From assembly GCA_015062395.1 (NCBI GenBank), contig SUUS01000010.1:1-39433 (forward strand): a DNA stretch of 39,433 nt, in the 5' to 3' direction. Positions 25,859 to 35,546 of the stretch are shown here, piece by piece (position 1 is the first letter of the stretch; each line of letters opens with the position of its first letter). Under the pieces are notes generated by a model. The model was not told the origin of the DNA, did no database searches, and saw only the letters and a program-made list of their open reading frames with translations. The position numbers were made by a program, and so were the translations under genes. The DNA comes from Alphaproteobacteria bacterium (lineage in GTDB: Bacteria > Pseudomonadota > Alphaproteobacteria > CAAHEQ01 > UBA3637).

Positions 25859-26458
25859 ATGAAAATAAATTTGTCTTTTTTTTATAAAATCAAAAAACAC
25901 TGTTCGGTGAAACATATAATTGTAGGTTGTTTTTCTTTGCTTATTTTGTGTTTTTTATACTTCAGAGACAAACAATCTTTTGGAATGGTTGATATGGCAT
26001 ATGTTTATGAACATGCACAGGTTTTTAAAGCCATTCGTGAACAACAAAATTCTTTTGAAACACTTTGGAAAGAAAATGCAATAGAAGAAAAAGAAAAATT
26101 GGTCGAGGAAGATAAGGCTTTATCAAAGAAAAAAGCGCGTATGAAAAAAATAGCTTTTGAAAAGGAAGTCAACAAATTAAAAGAACGCATTTTAAATTTT
26201 CAAAATCAGCAAATGGCAAGGCTTGATTTAATTCGTTATCAAACATCTCAAGTTCAACAGCAAGTAGTACAAACCATTCAACCGATGATAAAGCAAATAG
26301 CTCAAGAAAGTAATTTAGATTTTGTTTTTTCTTCTTCGAATGCGCTTTACTATTCCGATGCAGTGGATATTACAACCGAATTAATTGATGACTTGGATGA
26401 AGCATTTGAAGATGGTCAATTACCTAATATACAGATTAATTTTGAAGAAGGAGTTTAA
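25859..26458 (+). CDS. skp: OmpH/Skp family periplasmic chaperone
   Basis: Skp-like, 199 aa. It holds unfolded outer-membrane proteins in the periplasm. The body is a long coiled coil (FKAIREQQNSFETLWKENAIEEKEKLVEEDKALSKKKARM...) between two strand regions, FGMVDMAYVYEHAQVFK and LDFVFSSSNALYYSDAVDIT, exactly as in OmpH. The N-terminus has a basic stretch of about 20 residues before the hydrophobic segment (HIIVGCFSLLILCFLYF) and no obvious AXA site, so it may be membrane anchored rather than free. The position after bamA and before lpxD is canonical. Confidence 0.92.
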   Translation: MKINLSFFYKIKKHCSVKHIIVGCFSLLILCFLYFRDKQSFGMVDMAYVYEHAQVFKAIREQQNSFETLWKENAIEEKEKLVEEDKALSKKKARMKKIAFEKEVNKLKERILNFQNQQMARLDLIRYQTSQVQQQVVQTIQPMIKQIAQESNLDFVFSSSNALYYSDAVDITTELIDDLDEAFEDGQLPNIQINFEEGV

Positions 26459-26461
26459 AAC

Positions 26462-27499
26462 ATGGCAGATAATCGTTTTTTTAAAAAAGCAGGTCCTTTC
26501 ACATTGGGGCAAATCGCTCAAAATTGTGAATGTAAATTAGCAGAAGGAGTAAATCCGGACACTGTTATTGAAGACGTTAAAGGGGTCGATGATGCTACAA
26601 CAGGGGATTTAACATGGGCATTTATTGCATCTGTACGGGACGCTTTGCAAAAATCAACAGCATCAGCTTGTATTACAAATGAAAAATTCGCTTCTTATGT
26701 TCCAGAAGGTGTTGCAGTATTATTGTCTAATGACCCACATCGTTCTTATGGTTTAGCTGCTCAAATGTTTTATCCAACGATTCAAGCAGGGGGTATTTCA
26801 GAAAAGGCAAATATCGATGAAACAGCCTGCTTGGGCGAAGGTTGTCGTGTTGATGCTGGTGCTTTTATCGGGGCAAATGTTGTTTTAGGAAAAGGATGTT
26901 GGGTTCAAGCAAATGCAACGATACATGAAGGCGTTCAAATGGGGGATGGATGTATTGTTGGTTCAAATGCTTGTGTCAGTCATTGCATTGCGCAAAATAA
27001 AGTCTATATATACCCAGGTTGTATGATTGGTCAGGATGGTTTTGGTTTTGCTATGGGGGTTTTAGGTCCAACAAAAGTTCCTCAATTAGGCAGAGTCTTA
27101 ATCGGTAATGATGTCGAAATCGGTTCAAATACAACTGTGGACAGAGGCGCTATGGGTGATACAGTTATTTCTGATGGCTGTCGAATTGATAATTTATGCC
27201 AAATCGCACACAACGTTAAAATGGGTAGTTGCTGCGTATTGGCTGCACAAGTGGGAATAGCAGGTTCAACGGAATTAGGTGATTTTGTCGTATTAGGTGG
27301 TCAAGCAGGATTGGCGGGTCATTTAAAAGTAGCTACTGCAACTCAAATTGCTGCACAAGGTGGTTTGATGAACAATACGAATATGGGCGATGTATTAATC
27401 GGAAGTCCTGCAATTCCTCATATGGATTTCATGCGTCAAAATGTGATTTTGCAACGCATGGTTAAAGAAAGTAAAAAAGGAAAGAAAAATAATGAGTAG
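26462..27499 (+). CDS. lpxD: UDP-3-O-acylglucosamine N-acyltransferase
   Basis: Third acyl-transfer step of lipid A synthesis, adding the N-linked 3-hydroxyacyl chain from ACP. 345 aa. An N-terminal uridine-binding domain (about 1-110) is followed by a left-handed beta-helix of hexapeptide repeats ([32 protein letters not shown] and onward) with the catalytic His in [18 protein letters not shown] precedes the ATG. It overlaps fabZ by 8 nt. Confidence 0.97.
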   Translation: MADNRFFKKAGPFTLGQIAQNCECKLAEGVNPDTVIEDVKGVDDATTGDLTWAFIASVRDALQKSTASACITNEKFASYVPEGVAVLLSNDPHRSYGLAAQMFYPTIQAGGISEKANIDETACLGEGCRVDAGAFIGANVVLGKGCWVQANATIHEGVQMGDGCIVGSNACVSHCIAQNKVYIYPGCMIGQDGFGFAMGVLGPTKVPQLGRVLIGNDVEIGSNTTVDRGAMGDTVISDGCRIDNLCQIAHNVKMGSCCVLAAQVGIAGSTELGDFVVLGGQAGLAGHLKVATATQIAAQGGLMNNTNMGDVLIGSPAIPHMDFMRQNVILQRMVKESKKGKKNNE

Positions 27500-27956
27500 T
27501 GAATTGACAGAAAAAATAGAGTTAAACATTTCGGATATTATGCGAATGTTGCCACATCGCTATCCGTTTTTGTTGGTTGATAAGTTAATAGATGTCGTTC
27601 CAGGTAAATCAGCCGTTGGAATTAAAAATGTGACAATGAATGAACCATTCTTTACAGGGCATTTTCCAGAAAATCCAGTGATGCCTGGTGTTCTTCAAAT
27701 CGAAGCGATGGCACAAACTTCTGGTGTTGTTATTTTATCAACATTTCCAAAAGAAGAGTTGGCAACAAAAAATGTCTTGTTTATGACGATAGATAATGTT
27801 AAATTTAGAAAGCCTGTTTTGCCTGGTGATGTGCTGCAGATGCACGTAGAACATTTACAAACAATGCGCAATGTTCACAAATTTAAAGGCGAAGCATTCG
27901 TTGGCGATAAAAAAGTTTCAGAAGCTGTTTTTAGCGCCATGATTTTTGATAAATAA
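27492..27956 (+). CDS. fabZ: 3-hydroxyacyl-ACP dehydratase FabZ
   Basis: Hot-dog fold dehydratase of fatty acid synthesis; competes with LpxA/LpxD for 3-hydroxyacyl-ACP. 154 aa. The active site pair is His57 in [12 protein letters not shown] and Glu71 in [18 protein letters not shown] is the family start region. It lies within the lpx operon, as is usual, which balances membrane phospholipid and lipid A. Confidence 0.97.
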   Translation: MSSELTEKIELNISDIMRMLPHRYPFLLVDKLIDVVPGKSAVGIKNVTMNEPFFTGHFPENPVMPGVLQIEAMAQTSGVVILSTFPKEELATKNVLFMTIDNVKFRKPVLPGDVLQMHVEHLQTMRNVHKFKGEAFVGDKKVSEAVFSAMIFDK

Positions 27957-27978
27957 TTTTTTAATAGGAGTAAAAAGG

Positions 27979-28785
27979 ATGACTAATATACACCCCACAG
28001 CAATCGTTGATGCAAAAGCTGACATAGCCGATGATGTACAAATCGGTCCTTATTGTACCGTTGGTCCAAATGTTAAAATAGGTGCTGGTACACGATTAAT
28101 TTCTCATGTCGTTGTTGATGGACATACAACGATGGGGGAACGGAATTTGGTTTATCCTTTTGCTGCTATTGGTACATTGGCACAACATAAGCGTTCTCAT
28201 GTAGATGATGCTAAATTGGTTATCGGAGATGACAATACGTTCAGAGAACACGTCACTGTTCATGTTGGTTCGGAAGTTGATAATAATATAACAATCGTTG
28301 GCAACCGAAATTTGTTTTTAGTTGCTTCGCATATTGCGCATGATTGTGTTTTGGGCGACGATATTGTGATGAGCAATAATGCAACTTTAGCAGGTCATGT
28401 TCATGTCGAAGATAAAGCAATCATTGGTGGTTTAACAGCAGTTCTTCAGTTCTGTCGAATCGGTAAAGGTGCGATGATTGGGGGTATGTGTGGTATCGGT
28501 CAAGATGTTATTCCATATGGTATTGTGATGGGGGGGTATAGAGCTCCATTAGAAGGGTTGAACTTGGTTGGTTTGCGTCGCGCAGGCATTGAAAGTAAAT
28601 TGATTTTCAATTTACAAAAAGCTTATGAAGATTTGTTTTTACCTTCAGATAAAAATTTTGCAGAACGTGTTTCTGCGTTGGCTGAAAATCCAGCATATAA
28701 AGATAATCCATTGGTTCAGGATGTGATTCGCTTTGTTCAAAATCCATCTAAATATAATATCTTGCAACCAAAAATGGGCGCTTAA
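27979..28785 (+). CDS. lpxA: UDP-N-acetylglucosamine acyltransferase
   Basis: First step of lipid A synthesis: O-acylation of UDP-GlcNAc. 268 aa. A beta-helix of hexapeptide repeats opens with IHPTAIVDAKADIADDVQIGPYC. The HIAH motif (SHIAHDC) holds the catalytic His121. A C-terminal helical region (GLRRAGIESKLIFNLQKAYEDLF) is typical. The start at 27979 follows AGGAG with 8 nt spacing; an in-frame upstream ATG overlaps fabZ and lies before the ribosome site, so it is rejected. Confidence 0.97.
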   Translation: MTNIHPTAIVDAKADIADDVQIGPYCTVGPNVKIGAGTRLISHVVVDGHTTMGERNLVYPFAAIGTLAQHKRSHVDDAKLVIGDDNTFREHVTVHVGSEVDNNITIVGNRNLFLVASHIAHDCVLGDDIVMSNNATLAGHVHVEDKAIIGGLTAVLQFCRIGKGAMIGGMCGIGQDVIPYGIVMGGYRAPLEGLNLVGLRRAGIESKLIFNLQKAYEDLFLPSDKNFAERVSALAENPAYKDNPLVQDVIRFVQNPSKYNILQPKMGA

Positions 28786-29622
28786 ATGAAAAAACTGGGA
28801 ATTGTCGCAGGACAAGGTAATTTGCCTTTGATGTTAGTAAGGGCTTGTCAAGAAGAAAACAGGCCTTTTTACATCATTGCATTGAAAGAACACGCTCAAC
28901 CAGAATTGTATGAACAAGATTTGCCGATTTCGTGGATTCGTTTAGGCGATGTCGGCAAAGGGTTGAAAATAGCTCGTGATAATGGTGTTGAAGAAATCGT
29001 GATGATTGGGGCTGTAAAACGTCCTACATTATCTCAATTACGACCTGATTGGCGTGGGTTTAAATTTTTTGCAAAGGCTGGGATAAAAGCGTTGGGCGAT
29101 GATGGATTGCTTAAAGCCGTTGTTCGCGAATTGGAAAAGGAAGGCTTTTCTGTTATTGGCGCGCATGAAATTTTAAAAGACAGTTTATCTTGTTTGGGAC
29201 AATATGGAAAAGTAAAACCAGATAAACAAGCTTTAAAAGATATTGCCAAGGGTTATCAAGTCGGTAAAATTTTGGGACAAGCAGATGTTGGTCAATCTGT
29301 TGTCATTGCTGATGGTTTGACTTTGGCTGTCGAAGCTATCGAGGGGACAGATGCCCTGATATTAAGGTCTGCTGAATTGGTTCGTTCTGCTGTAAAACCA
29401 GTTTTAGTTAAGGTTAAAAAGCCCAATCAAGAAACCAGAGTTGATTTACCAACCATAGGGATTCAAACAATCATTAATGTTGCTCAAAGTGGTTTTTGTG
29501 GAATTGCAATAGAAGCAGAAAGTGCTTTTGTTGTCAATCGTCCTGAAGTAATAAAAAAAGCAAATGAGCTGGGTGTTTTTGTGTTAGGAATCGATGAAAA
29601 ATGTCAGCAAATAACCGATTAA
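28786..29622 (+). CDS. lpxI: UDP-2,3-diacylglucosamine pyrophosphatase LpxI
   Basis: Hydrolyses UDP-2,3-diacylglucosamine to lipid X; cytoplasmic/peripheral. 278 aa. It is the LpxI type found in Alphaproteobacteria, unrelated to LpxH: starts LGIVAGQGNLPLMLVRAC, with VMIGAVKRPTLSQLRPDWRG, LGDDGLLKAVVRELEKEGF and a C-terminal domain (TIGIQTIINVAQSGFCGIAIEAE). The ATG is adjacent to the lpxA stop. It overlaps lpxB by 22 nt. Confidence 0.96.
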   Translation: MKKLGIVAGQGNLPLMLVRACQEENRPFYIIALKEHAQPELYEQDLPISWIRLGDVGKGLKIARDNGVEEIVMIGAVKRPTLSQLRPDWRGFKFFAKAGIKALGDDGLLKAVVRELEKEGFSVIGAHEILKDSLSCLGQYGKVKPDKQALKDIAKGYQVGKILGQADVGQSVVIADGLTLAVEAIEGTDALILRSAELVRSAVKPVLVKVKKPNQETRVDLPTIGIQTIINVAQSGFCGIAIEAESAFVVNRPEVIKKANELGVFVLGIDEKCQQITD

Positions 29623-30770
29623 AAATTTATTTGATAACAGGCGAGCCTTCGGGTGATTTATTGGCATCTCGTTTGATGCGAGCGATGAAAGAACAAAACG
29701 ATTCTGATTTTTTCGGTGTCGGAGGGGAGGCAATGCAAGCCGAAGGATTAGAAAGCTTATTTGATATTTCTGATTTGGCTGTAATGGGAATTTTTGAAGT
29801 ATTGCCTCATTTACTTAAAATTTTTGGACGGATTCGTCAAACATTGGATGATATTGAAGCTAAAAAACCAGATATCGTTGTGACGGTTGACAGTTGGAGT
29901 TTTTCAAAGCAGATTCATTTGGGCTTAATCAAACGTGGTTTAAAAATTCCTCATATTCATTATGTTGCTCCTCAAGTTTGGGCTTGGAAGGCAAAAAGAG
30001 CAGATCAAATAAAAAAATGGGTAAATCATTTAATGATGTTATTGCCATTTGAAGAAAAATTTTTCGCAAAAAAAGGCGTTCCATTTACCTATGTCGGTCA
30101 TCCAGTCACAGAAGGTGGCGCTGATAAAGGTTCGAAAAAACGTTTTATTACGATGCATAATTTGTCAGAAAAAGATTTTATTTTGACTGTTTTACCTGGT
30201 TCTAGAAAAAATGAAATAAAGTATTTATTGCCGATTTTTGAACAAGTTGTTTTGGAAATGTCAAAAAAGCATAAAAATTTACGAGTCGTTTTACCGACCG
30301 TTGAAACAGTTCGAAAAAAAATTGAACCCATCGTTCAAAAATGGTCCGTTCCAGTTATGATTGTGAGTGGTGAATTGGCTCGGTATGATGCTTTTGCTGC
30401 TTCGAATTTGGCGTTAGCCGCTTCTGGGACTGTTAGTTTGGAACTTGCTATGGCAAAGGTGCCTCATGTTATCGCATATAAAATGAATTGGTTAACAGGT
30501 AAATTAGCTGCGCCCATTTTAAAGCGTAAAATTAGATTTGTTAATTTAATAAATATCTTGGCTGATGAAGAAATAATACCAGAATGTTTACAAGATGATT
30601 GCAATTTAGAAAAAATTATGTTTCAATTAGACAAGTTGGTTGAACAGAATGGTTCAGAGCAACTGAAAAGAACACAAAGCGTGATGCAAATGCTTGGGGC
30701 TGGAAATTCTTTGACGCCAAGTCAGAAAGCTGCACAGGTTGTAAGAAAGGTTATAAAACAGTATAAATGA
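29601..30770 (+). CDS. lpxB: Lipid-A-disaccharide synthase
   Basis: GT19 glycosyltransferase that joins lipid X and UDP-diacylglucosamine. 389 aa. Visible: the N-terminal GEPSGDLLASRLM, FFGVGGEAMQAEGL, the segment IVVTVDSWSFSKQIH, YVAPQVWAWKAKRA, LPGSRKNEI and AASGTVSLELAMAKVPHVIAYKMN. An AGGA site lies before the ATG inside lpxI. It is the last lipid A gene of the run, and its stop overlaps the GST start (ATGA). Confidence 0.97.
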   Translation: MSANNRLKIYLITGEPSGDLLASRLMRAMKEQNDSDFFGVGGEAMQAEGLESLFDISDLAVMGIFEVLPHLLKIFGRIRQTLDDIEAKKPDIVVTVDSWSFSKQIHLGLIKRGLKIPHIHYVAPQVWAWKAKRADQIKKWVNHLMMLLPFEEKFFAKKGVPFTYVGHPVTEGGADKGSKKRFITMHNLSEKDFILTVLPGSRKNEIKYLLPIFEQVVLEMSKKHKNLRVVLPTVETVRKKIEPIVQKWSVPVMIVSGELARYDAFAASNLALAASGTVSLELAMAKVPHVIAYKMNWLTGKLAAPILKRKIRFVNLINILADEEIIPECLQDDCNLEKIMFQLDKLVEQNGSEQLKRTQSVMQMLGAGNSLTPSQKAAQVVRKVIKQYK

Positions 30771-31453
30771 CGCAAGAACGAAAACATTGTACTTTGTACC
30801 ATTATCCTTTGAATCCTTTCTCAAGGACTGTTCGTTTATGCTTATATGAAAAAAATATATCGTATGTGATGGTTTTTGAAAAACCATGGGAAAGAAGAAT
30901 TGATTTTTTACGATTGAACCCAGCTGGTTCAGTGCCTGTTTTTGAAGATGAAGATGGAACGATTTTATCGGATTATCGCGCTATTTGTGAATACTTGAAT
31001 GAAACGCGCGTAGGACTTGAATTGTTTGGTCAAACACCTCAAATACGTGCTGAAGTTCGTCGTTTATTGGGATGGTTTGATATGTTGTTTTATCCAGAAG
31101 TTTATCAAACGTTGGTTGAACATAAAGCTTTGAAAAAAATACAAGGTAATGGTCAGCCGAATCCTACATTAATTCGGATTGGGCGCAGGAATTTATTGCG
31201 TCATTTGCAGTATTTGGAATGGTTGTGCGAGCGCAGAACTTGGTTGGCTGGAGAGCAATTATCTATCGCAGATTTAAATGCAGCAGCGCATTTGTCTGTT
31301 TTGGATTATTTAGCTGAAATCGAATGGGACACATATCCTGAAATGAAAATATGGTATGCAAAAATAAAATCGAGACCTTCATTTCAGTACTTGCTCAGTG
31401 ACCGATTAGCTGGTATAATACCTCCAGATAATTATTCGAATCTGGATTTTTAG
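30767..31453 (+). CDS. Glutathione S-transferase family protein
   Basis: 228 aa, cytoplasmic. N-terminal thioredoxin-like domain with the Ser region NPFSRTVRLCLYEKNI, cis-Pro in GSVPVFEDEDGT and the glutathione gamma-Glu contact SDYRAICEYL. A helical C-terminal domain includes LAGEQLSIADLNAAAHLSVLDYL. The WERRIDFLRLNPAG region is typical of alphaproteobacterial GSTs. Coupled to lpxB by a 4-nt overlap. Substrate unknown. Confidence 0.92.
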   Translation: MTQERKHCTLYHYPLNPFSRTVRLCLYEKNISYVMVFEKPWERRIDFLRLNPAGSVPVFEDEDGTILSDYRAICEYLNETRVGLELFGQTPQIRAEVRRLLGWFDMLFYPEVYQTLVEHKALKKIQGNGQPNPTLIRIGRRNLLRHLQYLEWLCERRTWLAGEQLSIADLNAAAHLSVLDYLAEIEWDTYPEMKIWYAKIKSRPSFQYLLSDRLAGIIPPDNYSNLDF

Positions 31454-31470
31454 AAGAAAAGGAACATATA

Positions 31471-31872
31471 ATGAAAAAAATAAATAAACTTTTTCTGTTT
31501 CTGACACTGGCTTTTTTAGCCAGCTGTGGTTATAAAGGGCAGACCATTTTTTATTGGGAAAAAAGTGATGTTGGTCCTGTTTGGTTTGCAAAGGAACATA
31601 ATGAATGTTTAGCTGAAGCTGATTGGTGGCCTTGGCGTGCACCTGCATGGCCTCCAGGAACAGCCAGATTGCCAGAGCTTCGTTTTGATAACGATGCAGA
31701 TAATGGTATTTGGGCTAATTTTGTTCCTTATACAGGGGCTCAACCAGTTTATGTTAATTCTTTGGTTAATGATGGTACAATGTCTCCAGGCCGATATGAA
31801 AGCTGTATGGAGAAAAAAGGCTATGTCCAACGTCAGCCAAAAGTTGTTCGTCGTCAAGTTTTGCCTGAATAA
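31471..31872 (+). CDS. Putative lipoprotein (133 aa)
   Basis: Function unknown. Lipoprotein signal MKKINKLFLFLTLAFLASC with lipobox LASC (Cys19). The mature part is Trp-rich (EADWWPWRAPAWPPGTARLP). It ends with a YxxCMxxKGY motif (GRYESCMEKKGYVQRQ), common in small alphaproteobacterial envelope proteins with a disulfide between this Cys and that of ECLAEA. AAAGGA lies 9 nt before the ATG. Placed after the lipid A and GST genes, a surface role is likely but unproven. Confidence 0.85.
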   Translation: MKKINKLFLFLTLAFLASCGYKGQTIFYWEKSDVGPVWFAKEHNECLAEADWWPWRAPAWPPGTARLPELRFDNDADNGIWANFVPYTGAQPVYVNSLVNDGTMSPGRYESCMEKKGYVQRQPKVVRRQVLPE

Positions 31873-31883
31873 AGGTTTTTTAT

Positions 31884-33011
31884 ATGAAAGTTTTACAAGT
31901 TTTGCCTGCCATGCAAGGCGGTGGTGTTGAGCGTGGTACAATTGAAATTGCGTCTGCATTGAAAAATAATAACATCGATAATATTGTTGTTTCAGGGGCT
32001 GGACGCTTGGTTGCTGATTTGCAGAAAATGGGCATCAAGCATATTGATTTGCCTGTTGGTTCTAAAAATCCTTTTCTTTGGGTGAAAAATATAAGAACAT
32101 TACGAAAAATTATCAAAGACGAGGGCGTTTCTATTGTTCATGCACGTTCTCGTATTCCAGCGTGGATTTGTTATTTTGCATTAAAAAAATGTCCAGATGT
32201 TAAGTTTTTGACGACATTTCATGGAAAATATGGAACGAAACCTAAATGGTTTAAAATTCCTTATAATCGAATTATGGTTGCAGGTGATTTGGTTATATCT
32301 ATTTCCAATTTTATTTCCGAACATATCAAAGAAACATATCATGTCGCATCAGATAAAATTCGTTTGATTTATCGTGGAGCAGATATGAATAAATTTGATC
32401 CAGTTTTGGTTTCTTCTACTCAAATTGAAGATTTGACGAAACAATGGCAAGTTCCAACGGATAAACCGGTTATTTTGATGCCTGGCAGACTTTCAAGAAT
32501 GAAAGGTCATTTGGTTGTTTTAGAAGCATTAGCTTTAATGAGGCACAAAGATGTTACTTGTATCTTTGTCGGTTCTGCGCATGGTAAGGCTGATTATCAA
32601 AAAGAATTAAAACAAAAAATTGATGCCTTATCTGAAAAAACATCGATTTTGTTGATGCCACATTGTTCACAAATGCCAACTGCGTATATGATAAGTGATG
32701 TTGTTATTTCTGCATCACTGTATCCAGAAGCTTTTGGCAGAACGATAACAGAAGCGCAAAGTATGGAACGTATTGTTATTGCCACAGCTCATGGTGGTGC
32801 AATGGAAACAATAAAAGATGGCAAAACAGGATATCTTGTTCCTGTCGGAGATGCAAAAGCGTTGGCAGAAGCTTTAGATAAGGTTTTGGATATGTCTATC
32901 AGTCAACGTGAAGAAATGGGAAAAGCTGCAGCCGCATCTGTTGCAGAAAATTTTTCTATTTACCAAATGTGCGAAAAAACTTTAGCCGTTTATAAGGAGT
33001 TAAGTAAATGA
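31884..33011 (+). CDS. GT4-family glycosyltransferase
   Basis: GT-B fold retaining glycosyltransferase, 375 aa, cytoplasmic face of the inner membrane. N-terminal acceptor domain begins VLQVLPAMQGGGVERGT. The donor domain includes PVILMPGRLSRMKGH and the E-x7-E motif EAFGRTITE, plus NG-like tail AMETIKDGKTGYLVPVGD. The context (downstream of lpx genes) suggests LPS core or surface glycan assembly; donor and acceptor are not decided. It overlaps prmA by 4 nt. Confidence 0.92.
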   Translation: MKVLQVLPAMQGGGVERGTIEIASALKNNNIDNIVVSGAGRLVADLQKMGIKHIDLPVGSKNPFLWVKNIRTLRKIIKDEGVSIVHARSRIPAWICYFALKKCPDVKFLTTFHGKYGTKPKWFKIPYNRIMVAGDLVISISNFISEHIKETYHVASDKIRLIYRGADMNKFDPVLVSSTQIEDLTKQWQVPTDKPVILMPGRLSRMKGHLVVLEALALMRHKDVTCIFVGSAHGKADYQKELKQKIDALSEKTSILLMPHCSQMPTAYMISDVVISASLYPEAFGRTITEAQSMERIVIATAHGGAMETIKDGKTGYLVPVGDAKALAEALDKVLDMSISQREEMGKAAAASVAENFSIYQMCEKTLAVYKELSK

Positions 33012-33892
33012 ACGAATTAACGCAATATCAAACTCAAATGATTATTCCAGAAAAAGCAGTTCCTTTTTTTGAACGAGCTTTAGATCCTTATGCGATTGCG
33101 TTGATGGCTTCGTTGATTGAAGAAGGCGCTCATAAAGGTGACTGGAAAATCGAAGCTATTTTTGATGGTTTACCTGATGAAGAAGTTTTAAAAGTGACTT
33201 TAGCCATTGCGTCAATGAGTGCTGAAATTGACGAACCTGATTGGGATTTAATGCCTATTCCAAAGAAAAATTGGTTAAAGGAAAACTTACTTGATTTTCC
33301 TCCTATCCAGGTTGGTCGTTATTATATTTATGGTTCTCATATTGATAATCCAGAGGTTCCACAAGGAAAAATACCATTACAAATTGATGCGGCTACGGCT
33401 TTTGGATCAGGCGAACATGCAACAACTCAAGGTTGTTTGGAAGCATTTGAAGATGTGCTTAAAATGACAAAGCCTAAAAAGATTTTGGATATGGGATGTG
33501 GTTCAGGTATTTTATCTATGGCTGCTGCTAAAATTTTAGGAAAAGAAGTTCGTATTGATGCTGTTGATATTGATCCTGAATCTGTTTATGTGACAAATGA
33601 AAACATTCGAATAAATCAGGTAGATAAAAACATAAACGTTTTTCAAAGTAATGGATATGAAAAGGTTGTTGGCGAATATGATTTGATTTTTGCAAATATA
33701 TTGGCTAGACCATTAATGGATATGGCAGATGATTTATACGCGCATTTAAAAAAGGGCGGTTGCGCTATTTTATCAGGCTTCTTAAACGGACAAAAGTCTT
33801 GGGTGATAAAGGCGCATAACGAGGCAGGTTTATCTTTTGTAAAGGGTTATAAAATAAAAGAGTGGAGTTCTGCAATTGTTGAAAAAAATTAG
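33008..33892 (+). CDS. prmA: Ribosomal protein L11 methyltransferase
   Basis: SAM-dependent methylation of ribosomal protein L11. 294 aa. An N-terminal substrate domain (about 1-95) is followed by the Rossmann methyltransferase: ATAFGSGEHATTQGCLE, motif I ILDMGCGSGILSMAAAK (159-175), DIDPESVYVTNEN and the NPPY-like ANILARPLMDMADDL. HLKKGGCAILSGFL is near the end. It overlaps the next gene by 17 nt. Confidence 0.96.
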   Translation: MNELTQYQTQMIIPEKAVPFFERALDPYAIALMASLIEEGAHKGDWKIEAIFDGLPDEEVLKVTLAIASMSAEIDEPDWDLMPIPKKNWLKENLLDFPPIQVGRYYIYGSHIDNPEVPQGKIPLQIDAATAFGSGEHATTQGCLEAFEDVLKMTKPKKILDMGCGSGILSMAAAKILGKEVRIDAVDIDPESVYVTNENIRINQVDKNINVFQSNGYEKVVGEYDLIFANILARPLMDMADDLYAHLKKGGCAILSGFLNGQKSWVIKAHNEAGLSFVKGYKIKEWSSAIVEKN

Positions 33893-35546
33893 AGCTTATT
33901 TACGTCAAATAGGTGCAAATGCAATTATTATACCACATGACGATGCGTTTTTTAGTGAAGATTTATCGCCAGAAAATGAACGTTTGGCATGGATAAGTGG
34001 TTTTACTGGTTCAGCAGGTGTCGCTATCATTACTTTGCAAAAGGCTGTTTTATTTGTTGATGGACGTTATGTGGAGCAAGCTAAAAGACAAACAACTTTT
34101 GACGTATTGCATGTTCCTCATCAAACAACGTTGCAAGATTGGTTGGCAAAATTTTTAAAAACCGATTACACTGTTGCATATAATCCATGGTTGCAAAGTG
34201 TTGCTCAAGTTGAAAAGTGGGAAACTTTGTTCGAGCAAAAAAAAGCAAAATTATTACCAATAGAATTTGATGAATTAGACGCTTTTTGGGAAAATAGACC
34301 ATTGCCAAAAAAAGTTTTAACTTTTGATTATCCAATAAAATATGCAGGTCAAACAACCCAACAAAAAACAGCGCTTGTACAAAGTGTTTTAAAAGCAAAA
34401 AACATAGATGCATTTATTTTAACGAATACAGACAGCGTATCTTGGTTATTAAATAAGCGTAGTAATGCAACAGATTTTAATCCCGTTGTTTTGGATAGAT
34501 TGATAATTTTTCAAAATGCAAAAGCCGTATCTTTTAATCAGAAAAATCTTGTAAAGTTAAAAGGTAAAACTGTCGCCATAGATAAGTTTGAAACGCCTGT
34601 AAAAATTAAACAAATGCTACAGGATGTTGGTGCTGTGGTTCAGAAGTTTAAAAACCCAGTTGTTTCACTTCAAGCGTTAAAAAATAAAGCAGAAATAAAA
34701 GGAATGAAAAAAGCTGCTCTGTTGGATAGCATTGCAGTTTGTCGTTTTTTAGCTTTATTACCTTCGCGAGTTCAGATGGATAATGAATATAATGTCGTGC
34801 AGTATTTAGATGAATTTCGCAAAGAAAATGCTTTATATTATGGTAAAAGTTTTGAGCATATTTCTGCTGTTGGAAAAAATTCTGCGTTGCCACATTATCA
34901 AGCAAAAGAAAATGATAATAAAAAATTAGCAGGTCAAAAAATTTATTTATTGGATACGGGCGCGCAGTATTTATGTGGAACAACGGATATGACAAGAACG
35001 ATTGCATTATCTGCTCCGACGCAAGAAATGAAAGAACAATATACTCAAGTATTAAAAGGGCATATTGCATTAATGCTGCAAATTTTTCCTTATGGAACAA
35101 CTGGTGGTGCATTAGACGCTCTTGCACGTCAGTTTTTATGGAATAATGCAAATGATTTTGACCATGGGACAGGGCATGGAATAGGGTGTTTTTTAAATGT
35201 TCATGAAACACCTCCATCAATCAGCCCATACGATAAAAATATATTGCAAGAAAATATGATTCTTTCAAATGAACCAGGTTTTTATAAAGCAGGACACTTC
35301 GGTATTCGAATTGAAAATATGATGCAGGTTGTTCGAAAAAAAACGACTGCAAAAACATTTTTGGGTTTTGAAGTCTTGACTTTTGTCCCATTTTGTGATG
35401 AATTAATACAAATGGAAAGTTTAAACGAATTGGAAAAGCAATGGATAAAAGCTTATTATCAGCAAATTTTGAAGTTCGTTTATCCAAAGGTTGATGTTAA
35501 AACAAAATTATGGTTATCAAAGCAGACACAAAGATGGATAGTTTAG
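33876..35546 (+). CDS. pepP: Xaa-Pro aminopeptidase (M24B), TTG start
   Basis: Metallo-aminopeptidase that cleaves N-terminal residues before Pro. 556 aa: two creatinase-like N-terminal domains (about 1-280, starting at IRAYLRQIGANAIIIPHDDAFFSEDL) and the pita-bread catalytic domain. Metal ligands: Asp360 (LLDTG), Asp371 (TTDMTR), His434 (HGTGHG), Glu466 (SNEPGF) and Glu480 (RIENMM). TTG at 33876 is used as start because GGAG lies 8 nt upstream and no in-frame ATG fits. It overlaps prmA. The gene name is by activity; this three-domain form is closer to the eukaryote-like XPNPEP type than to E. coli PepP. Confidence 0.93.
   Translation: MLKKIRAYLRQIGANAIIIPHDDAFFSEDLSPENERLAWISGFTGSAGVAIITLQKAVLFVDGRYVEQAKRQTTFDVLHVPHQTTLQDWLAKFLKTDYTVAYNPWLQSVAQVEKWETLFEQKKAKLLPIEFDELDAFWENRPLPKKVLTFDYPIKYAGQTTQQKTALVQSVLKAKNIDAFILTNTDSVSWLLNKRSNATDFNPVVLDRLIIFQNAKAVSFNQKNLVKLKGKTVAIDKFETPVKIKQMLQDVGAVVQKFKNPVVSLQALKNKAEIKGMKKAALLDSIAVCRFLALLPSRVQMDNEYNVVQYLDEFRKENALYYGKSFEHISAVGKNSALPHYQAKENDNKKLAGQKIYLLDTGAQYLCGTTDMTRTIALSAPTQEMKEQYTQVLKGHIALMLQIFPYGTTGGALDALARQFLWNNANDFDHGTGHGIGCFLNVHETPPSISPYDKNILQENMILSNEPGFYKAGHFGIRIENMMQVVRKKTTAKTFLGFEVLTFVPFCDELIQMESLNELEKQWIKAYYQQILKFVYPKVDVKTKLWLSKQTQRWIV

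Noticed and set aside
34648-35220. 190-aa minus-strand frame within the M24 aminopeptidase gene
   Set aside because: Antisense shadow of a clear catalytic domain, His/Tyr/Leu-rich with no start signal.
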